A stretch of DNA of 64,000 nucleotides from Clostridium sp. AM33-3 (GTDB lineage: Bacteria > Bacillota > Clostridia > Lachnospirales > Lachnospiraceae): positions 177,842-241,841 of the forward strand of contig NZ_QUIV01000002.1 of assembly GCF_003480315.1 (NCBI RefSeq), read 5' to 3'. How positions within the stretch are numbered: the stretch's first letter is position 1; the number at the start of each line of letters is the position of its first letter. The notes below the pieces were generated by a model, which was not told where the DNA came from, did not search any database, and saw only the letters and a program-made list of their open reading frames with translations. Shown piece after piece: positions 60,452 to 64,000 of this stretch. The translations under genes and the position numbers were made by a program.

Positions 60452-60985
60452 TTAGAAGCTGGGCGGCGTGCTGACCCAGATCAGCGATGCGCCGTGACGG
60501 CTTGTGAGGTAATGCTTCTTGTCCGGGGTAAAGTAGAAGGACTCGCCCTTCTTTGCCCGGTAGGTTTTGTTTCCAAGGTGGATGCAGATGCTTCCCTGCA
60601 GCACATAGCCGAATTCCTCGCCCTCGTGCGGGTTGTCCGGGTAGGTAGAGCCCCCGGCCTCCAGGGTGATGAGGATCGGCTCCATCATATTTTTCTGTGC
60701 GTTGGGGATGATCCAGCGGATCTCATTTTTCAGCTCCGCATCGTATTTTTCAAAATAATCCGTCTTTCCGAATACGACCTGCTCTTCCGGTGTTTCATTA
60801 AAAAACTCACCGAGTGTGGTGCCGAGGCACTGCAGGATATCGGTGAGCGTCGCGATAGAGGGAGAGGTCAGGTTACGTTCCAGCTGGGAAATAAAACCCT
60901 TGGAAAGCTCTGCCCGGTCCGCAAGCTCCTCCTGTGTCAGACCCTTCAGGGTCCGTATCTCCTTCAGTTTTGATCCGATATCCAT
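60452..60985 (-). CDS. XRE-family regulator with C-terminal cupin domain
   Basis: A 177-residue regulator: an HTH of the Cro/XRE type (about 5-62, KLKEIRTLKGLTQEELADRAELSKGFISQLERNLTSPSIATL) and a cupin ligand domain (about 105-172, with HEGEEFGYVLQGSICIHLGN and FYFTPDKKHY). The PuuR-like architecture is common for regulators of polyamine genes, and it lies directly upstream of potABCD in the same direction. Control of the pot operon in response to polyamines is therefore likely but not shown. AGGAGG-like GGAGGG precedes the ATG. Confidence 0.92.
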   Translation of the reverse strand: MDIGSKLKEIRTLKGLTQEELADRAELSKGFISQLERNLTSPSIATLTDILQCLGTTLGEFFNETPEEQVVFGKTDYFEKYDAELKNEIRWIIPNAQKNMMEPILITLEAGGSTYPDNPHEGEEFGYVLQGSICIHLGNKTYRAKKGESFYFTPDKKHYLTSRHGASLIWVSTPPSF

Positions 60986-61013
60986 AAAAGCCCTCCATGA
61001 TCGTACTATCCGA

Positions 61014-61060
61014 AAAGTTTAGAAATATTAAATGAATGTAAAATGTGCTTCAAAGTTTAG
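61014..61060 (-). promoter_or_regulatory. Direct repeats AAAGTTTAG upstream of XRE-cupin regulator
   Basis: AAAGTTTAG occurs at 61014-61022 and 61052-61060, the second merging into GTTTAGTTTTAGTAAAC, itself an imperfect palindrome. The region is A/T-rich and carries the regulator's promoter, though no clear -35/-10 pair stands out. Candidate autoregulatory sites. Confidence 0.35.
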
Positions 61061-61249
61061 TTTTAGTAAACACAAAGCAAGCTCAATTATACTGGAAAAT
61101 ATCTGTATGTCAATAGATTCAGAATAGATTTTTTTGAGAATCTGTGGTATGCTGATTATTAGTTTCCGGTTTGCCTGTTTTTGGAGCAGACCGGGTGAAA
61201 ATTCTGACTTTGAACAGAAAATCTAAGCAATGCAACAGGAGGAAGAGCG

Positions 61250-62311
61250 ATGGCTTCAGAAGGAAAGTATATGGCGTATGTCGGTTCCTATTCATATAAC
61301 GGCAAAGCAAAGGGAATCACCGTTTACGATGTGGACGTGGAAAAGGGAACATTTAAGGAGCGCTGTGAAGTGGAAGTGGATAACTCTTCTTATGTCACGG
61401 CATCTAACGATAACAGGACCCTTTACTCTGTAGCAGATGAGGGTGTGGTGGCATTCCGCATTCTGGAGAACGGCAGCCTGTCCCGCTTAAACAGTGCAAA
61501 GACCAAGGGAATGAGAGCCTGCCATCTCTCCATGGATAAGGAAGACCGCTATGTGTTTGTGTCCGGCTTCCATGACGGCAAGGCAACCGTGCTGCGTTTA
61601 AGAAAAGACGGCGGTGTTGGCGAGATCGTGGATGGTGTGTTCCACAAGGGTCTCGGCAGTGTGGCAGAGCGTAATTTCCGTCCGCATGTTACCTGCTGCA
61701 GACGTACGCCGGACAACAAGTATGTCATGATCGTGGATTCCGGACTGGATCAGGTCAAGATCTACCGTTTCAGCGAAAAGGACGAGCATCTGGTCCAGGT
61801 AGACACCATTCCGTGTGAGATGGAGTCTGCGCCGCGCAATCTGCGCTTCAGCTCGGATGGCAAATTCTTCTATTTAATGTATGAGCAGAAGAATGTAATC
61901 GATGTATTTACCTATGCGACCGGTGACCGTGTGCCGGAGATTGAAAAGATCCAGACGATTTCTACCCTGGGCGAGAAGCACAGTTCCCTGGCAGCTGCAT
62001 GCTCCTTACGCTTCTCTCCGGATGAGAAGCATATGTTCTGCAGCAATGCCGGAGATGAGAGCGTGGCTGTCTACAGCCGTGATGAGAAAACCGGCCTTCT
62101 GGATATGCTGTGTTGTCTGCCGATCAGCGGTGAGTATCCGAAGGACATTTCCGTGTTCCCGGATGATAAGCATCTGGCGGTGATCAATCATGAGAGCAAC
62201 ACTATTACCTTCTTTAAGGTCGATTATGAGAAAAAGCTGCTGATTATGAGCTCCAATGCCATCAAGTGCAATGAGCCAAACAGCTGCATTATTGTGAAGG
62301 TAGATGATTAA
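61250..62311 (+). CDS. Lactonase family beta-propeller (6-phosphogluconolactonase-like)
   Basis: A 353-residue seven-bladed propeller of the YbhE/Pgl (lactonase_7) family. Typical are MAYVGSYSYNGKAKGITVYDVD at the N terminus, NFRPHVTCCRRTPDNKYVMIVDSGLDQVKIY, PRNLRFSSDGKFFYLMYEQKNVIDVF, and GEYPKDISVFPDDKHLAVINHES near the end. In the family the Arg/His/Glu residues on the top face open 6-phosphogluconolactone. Whether this member acts in the pentose pathway is inference. AGGAGG precedes the ATG; aroC follows after 12 bases. Confidence 0.85.
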   Translation: MASEGKYMAYVGSYSYNGKAKGITVYDVDVEKGTFKERCEVEVDNSSYVTASNDNRTLYSVADEGVVAFRILENGSLSRLNSAKTKGMRACHLSMDKEDRYVFVSGFHDGKATVLRLRKDGGVGEIVDGVFHKGLGSVAERNFRPHVTCCRRTPDNKYVMIVDSGLDQVKIYRFSEKDEHLVQVDTIPCEMESAPRNLRFSSDGKFFYLMYEQKNVIDVFTYATGDRVPEIEKIQTISTLGEKHSSLAAACSLRFSPDEKHMFCSNAGDESVAVYSRDEKTGLLDMLCCLPISGEYPKDISVFPDDKHLAVINHESNTITFFKVDYEKKLLIMSSNAIKCNEPNSCIIVKVDD

Positions 62312-62323
62312 ACGGAGGACAAT

Positions 62324-63403
62324 ATGGCAGGATCCACATATGGAACCATCTTCCGCATTATGACCTGGGGAGAGTCTCACGGGAAGGGCGTCGGTGTTAC
62401 CATCGACGGCTGCCCGGCGGGACTCCCGCTTTGTGAGGAAGATATTCAGACTTATTTAAACAGAAGAAAGCCGGGGCAGAGCAAATTTACCACCGCGAGA
62501 AACGAGAGTGACCAGGTAGAGATCCTTTCCGGCGTATTTGAGGGAAAGACTACAGGTACTCCTATTGCCATGATGGTACGCAACACGGACCAGCGCTCCA
62601 AGGATTACAGCGCGATCATGGATGTATACCGGCCGGGTCATGCGGATTACTGCTTTGAGCAGAAGTACGGCTTCCGGGATTACCGGGGCGGCGGACGTTC
62701 CTCTGCCCGTGAGACCATTGCCCGGGTGGCAGCAGGTGCGGTAGCCTGCAAGCTGCTGGCGCATTACGGTATTACCGTCAATGCCTATGTAAAGAGTATC
62801 GGTGAGTTTGAGATTGACCCGAAGCGTTTTGATCTTTCCGAGCGGGATAAGAACAGCCTGAATATGCCGGACAAGGTCGCAGCAGAAGAAACCGCAGAGT
62901 TTCTGGAGCGCATGATCGCGGCGCAGGATTCCGTGGGCGGCGTCGTAGAGTGCCTGGTAGACGGTATGCCGGTCGGCGTTGGTGAGCCGGTATTTGATAA
63001 GCTGGATGCAAGGCTGGCCGGTGCCATCATGTCCATCGGTGCGGTTAAGGGCTTTGAGATCGGAGATGGCTTTGAGGCAGCGAAGGCCCTGGGCTCCCGG
63101 AATAACGACGAATTTTATGTCGATGCTTATGGTAAGGTCAATAAAAAGACCAACCACGCAGGCGGTATTTTAGGCGGCATGAGCGACGGCAGCCAGATCA
63201 TGCTGCGGGCGGCGTTTAAGCCGACTCCGTCTATTGCGCAGCTGCAGAAGACAGCGAACAATCACGGTGAAAACGTGGAGATCGCAATCAAGGGACGCCA
63301 CGACCCGGTGGTCGTTCCGAGGGCAGTGGTTGTGGTGGAAGCCATGACGGCGCTGACCATTGTGGATTTGCTGCTGATGGGCAAGAATGCAAAATTGGAT
63401 TAA
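62324..63403 (+). CDS. aroC: Chorismate synthase
   Basis: Last step of the shikimate pathway: EPSP to chorismate, needing reduced FMN. The 359-residue protein has the three family signatures: WGESHGKGVGVTIDGCPAG (about 12-30), the RPGHADYCFEQKYGFRDYRGGGRSSARET segment (about 104-132), and FKPTPSI plus RHDPVVVPRAVVVVEAM near the end. GGAGG precedes the ATG. It sits between lactonase and rpiB genes, away from other aro genes. Confidence 0.97.
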   Translation: MAGSTYGTIFRIMTWGESHGKGVGVTIDGCPAGLPLCEEDIQTYLNRRKPGQSKFTTARNESDQVEILSGVFEGKTTGTPIAMMVRNTDQRSKDYSAIMDVYRPGHADYCFEQKYGFRDYRGGGRSSARETIARVAAGAVACKLLAHYGITVNAYVKSIGEFEIDPKRFDLSERDKNSLNMPDKVAAEETAEFLERMIAAQDSVGGVVECLVDGMPVGVGEPVFDKLDARLAGAIMSIGAVKGFEIGDGFEAAKALGSRNNDEFYVDAYGKVNKKTNHAGGILGGMSDGSQIMLRAAFKPTPSIAQLQKTANNHGENVEIAIKGRHDPVVVPRAVVVVEAMTALTIVDLLLMGKNAKLD

Positions 63404-63435
63404 ACTTAAAATGAAAGGCAGGAAACAGGAAAATT

Positions 63436-63879
63436 ATGAAGAAAATCGCTATGGGCAATGACCACTCCGCAGTGGAGATGAAGGAAGCAATCAAGGCATA
63501 TGTAGAGCAGAAGGGCTATGAGGTCATCGACTTCGGAACCAATTCCAGCGAAAGCTGTGACTACCCGGCATATGGAGAGAAGGTAGGCCGCGCAGTAGCA
63601 TCCGGCGAGGCAGATTACGGCATTGCCATCTGCGGTACCGGCATTGGTATCGGCCTGGCAGCAGGTAAGGTAAAGGGCGTTTTAGTCTGCACCTGCAGCG
63701 AACCATACAGCGCAAGAATGTCCCGTAAGCATAACAACACCAACGTATTGACCTTTGGTGCCCGCGTGGTAGGCGTGGAGATGGCGAAGATGATCGTGGA
63801 TGAATGGCTGGACAATGAGTATGAGGGTGGCCGCCACCAGAGAAGAGTGGATATGATCTTCGATATCGAAAACAAATAG
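63436..63879 (+). CDS. rpiB: Ribose-5-phosphate isomerase B
   Basis: Interconverts ribose-5-phosphate and ribulose-5-phosphate. The 147-residue protein starts MKKIAMGNDHSAVEMKEAI, with the phosphate loop at GNDHSA, the catalytic cysteine in AICGTGIGIGLAAGKVKGV (about residue 67), and the YSARMSRKHNNTNVLTFGARVVG segment with the ring-opening His. It links the ribose from the nucleoside genes to phosphoketolase. Bases 63880-64000 after it hold no recognisable gene. Confidence 0.95.
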   Translation: MKKIAMGNDHSAVEMKEAIKAYVEQKGYEVIDFGTNSSESCDYPAYGEKVGRAVASGEADYGIAICGTGIGIGLAAGKVKGVLVCTCSEPYSARMSRKHNNTNVLTFGARVVGVEMAKMIVDEWLDNEYEGGRHQRRVDMIFDIENK

Positions 63880-64000
63880 CAATTATAGGACGGAACGAAT
63901 AAAGTTCCGGAAGAGAATGAGACCGCCTTCCTCTATTTTCGCATATCGTTGTTTGCTTGCTCTCACAACACGCGTTCGCCTGCATCGGACTACATCCGCT

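Noticed and set aside
63880..64000. A further gene at the right edge
   Set aside because: No open frame with a start signal or family resemblance is visible in these 121 bases.

Overview
The window reads as chromosomal DNA from an anaerobic, fermentative member of the Clostridia, most likely the family Lachnospiraceae. The basis is gene content and protein character: group A [FeFe] hydrogenase, phosphoketolase, reverse rubrerythrin, a clostridial F-type ATP synthase operon headed by atpZ/atpI, a BMP-type nucleoside importer, and AGGAGG-type ribosome binding sites before almost every gene. The species cannot be named from the sequence alone. No rRNA, tRNA, insertion sequence, prophage or CRISPR array was seen. 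Gene density is high and most genes fall into obvious operons.

Layout. 1-1.2 kb: the 3' half of a phosphoketolase gene, convergent with a two-gene hydrogenase operon (1.4-5.0 kb, minus strand) whose second protein is an unusual NuoF-4Fe4S/GltD fusion. A short promoter-plus-terminator unit upstream looks like a structured RNA or attenuator leader. 5.4-6.9 kb: a small cupin protein and a malic enzyme that lacks its NAD-binding domain. 7.2-14.6 kb: complete ATP synthase operon, atpZ-I-B-E-F-H-A-G-D-C, whose c subunit carries the Na+ ligand set. 14.7-15.3 kb: a type II toxin-antitoxin pair. 15.4-20.8 kb: a second cupin gene with the same operator-like palindrome as the first, then a KdpDE/TrkAH potassium operon with a 57-residue membrane peptide. 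21-24.7 kb: a DUF3810-type membrane protein and a glycogen branching enzyme with a repetitive Lys/Thr/Ala tail.

24.8-34.9 kb is a nucleoside module: ribokinase, nucleoside hydrolase, three uridine-phosphorylase-like enzymes, a GntR regulator and a BMP/ATPase/permease/permease importer whose binding-protein gene carries an in-frame amber codon. 34.9-38.6 kb: a LytTR two-component system divergent from a sodium:solute symporter. 38.6-40.3 kb: ArsR regulator plus MATE exporter. 40.5-47.6 kb: a NikABCDE-like ABC importer with a terminal M14-type deacylase, preceded by a LysR regulator and a textbook T-N11-A LysR box. 47.8-51.1 kb: dihydroorotase, split ThrE exporter and an MBL-fold hydrolase. 51.3-55.2 kb: MalY/PatB aminotransferase, reverse rubrerythrin, YoaK-like protein and AEC transporter. 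55.3-61.0 kb: a potABCD polyamine operon with a tandemly duplicated binding protein and an XRE-cupin regulator. 61.2-63.9 kb: lactonase, chorismate synthase and ribose-5-phosphate isomerase B.

How the genes fit together (inference): imported nucleosides can be hydrolysed or phosphorolysed, the ribose phosphorylated by ribokinase and pentose phosphates interconverted by RpiB and cleaved by phosphoketolase to acetyl-phosphate. Excess reductant leaves as H2 through the hydrogenase. The ATP synthase probably couples to Na+. Potassium, polyamine and metal or peptide uptake each have their own local regulator.
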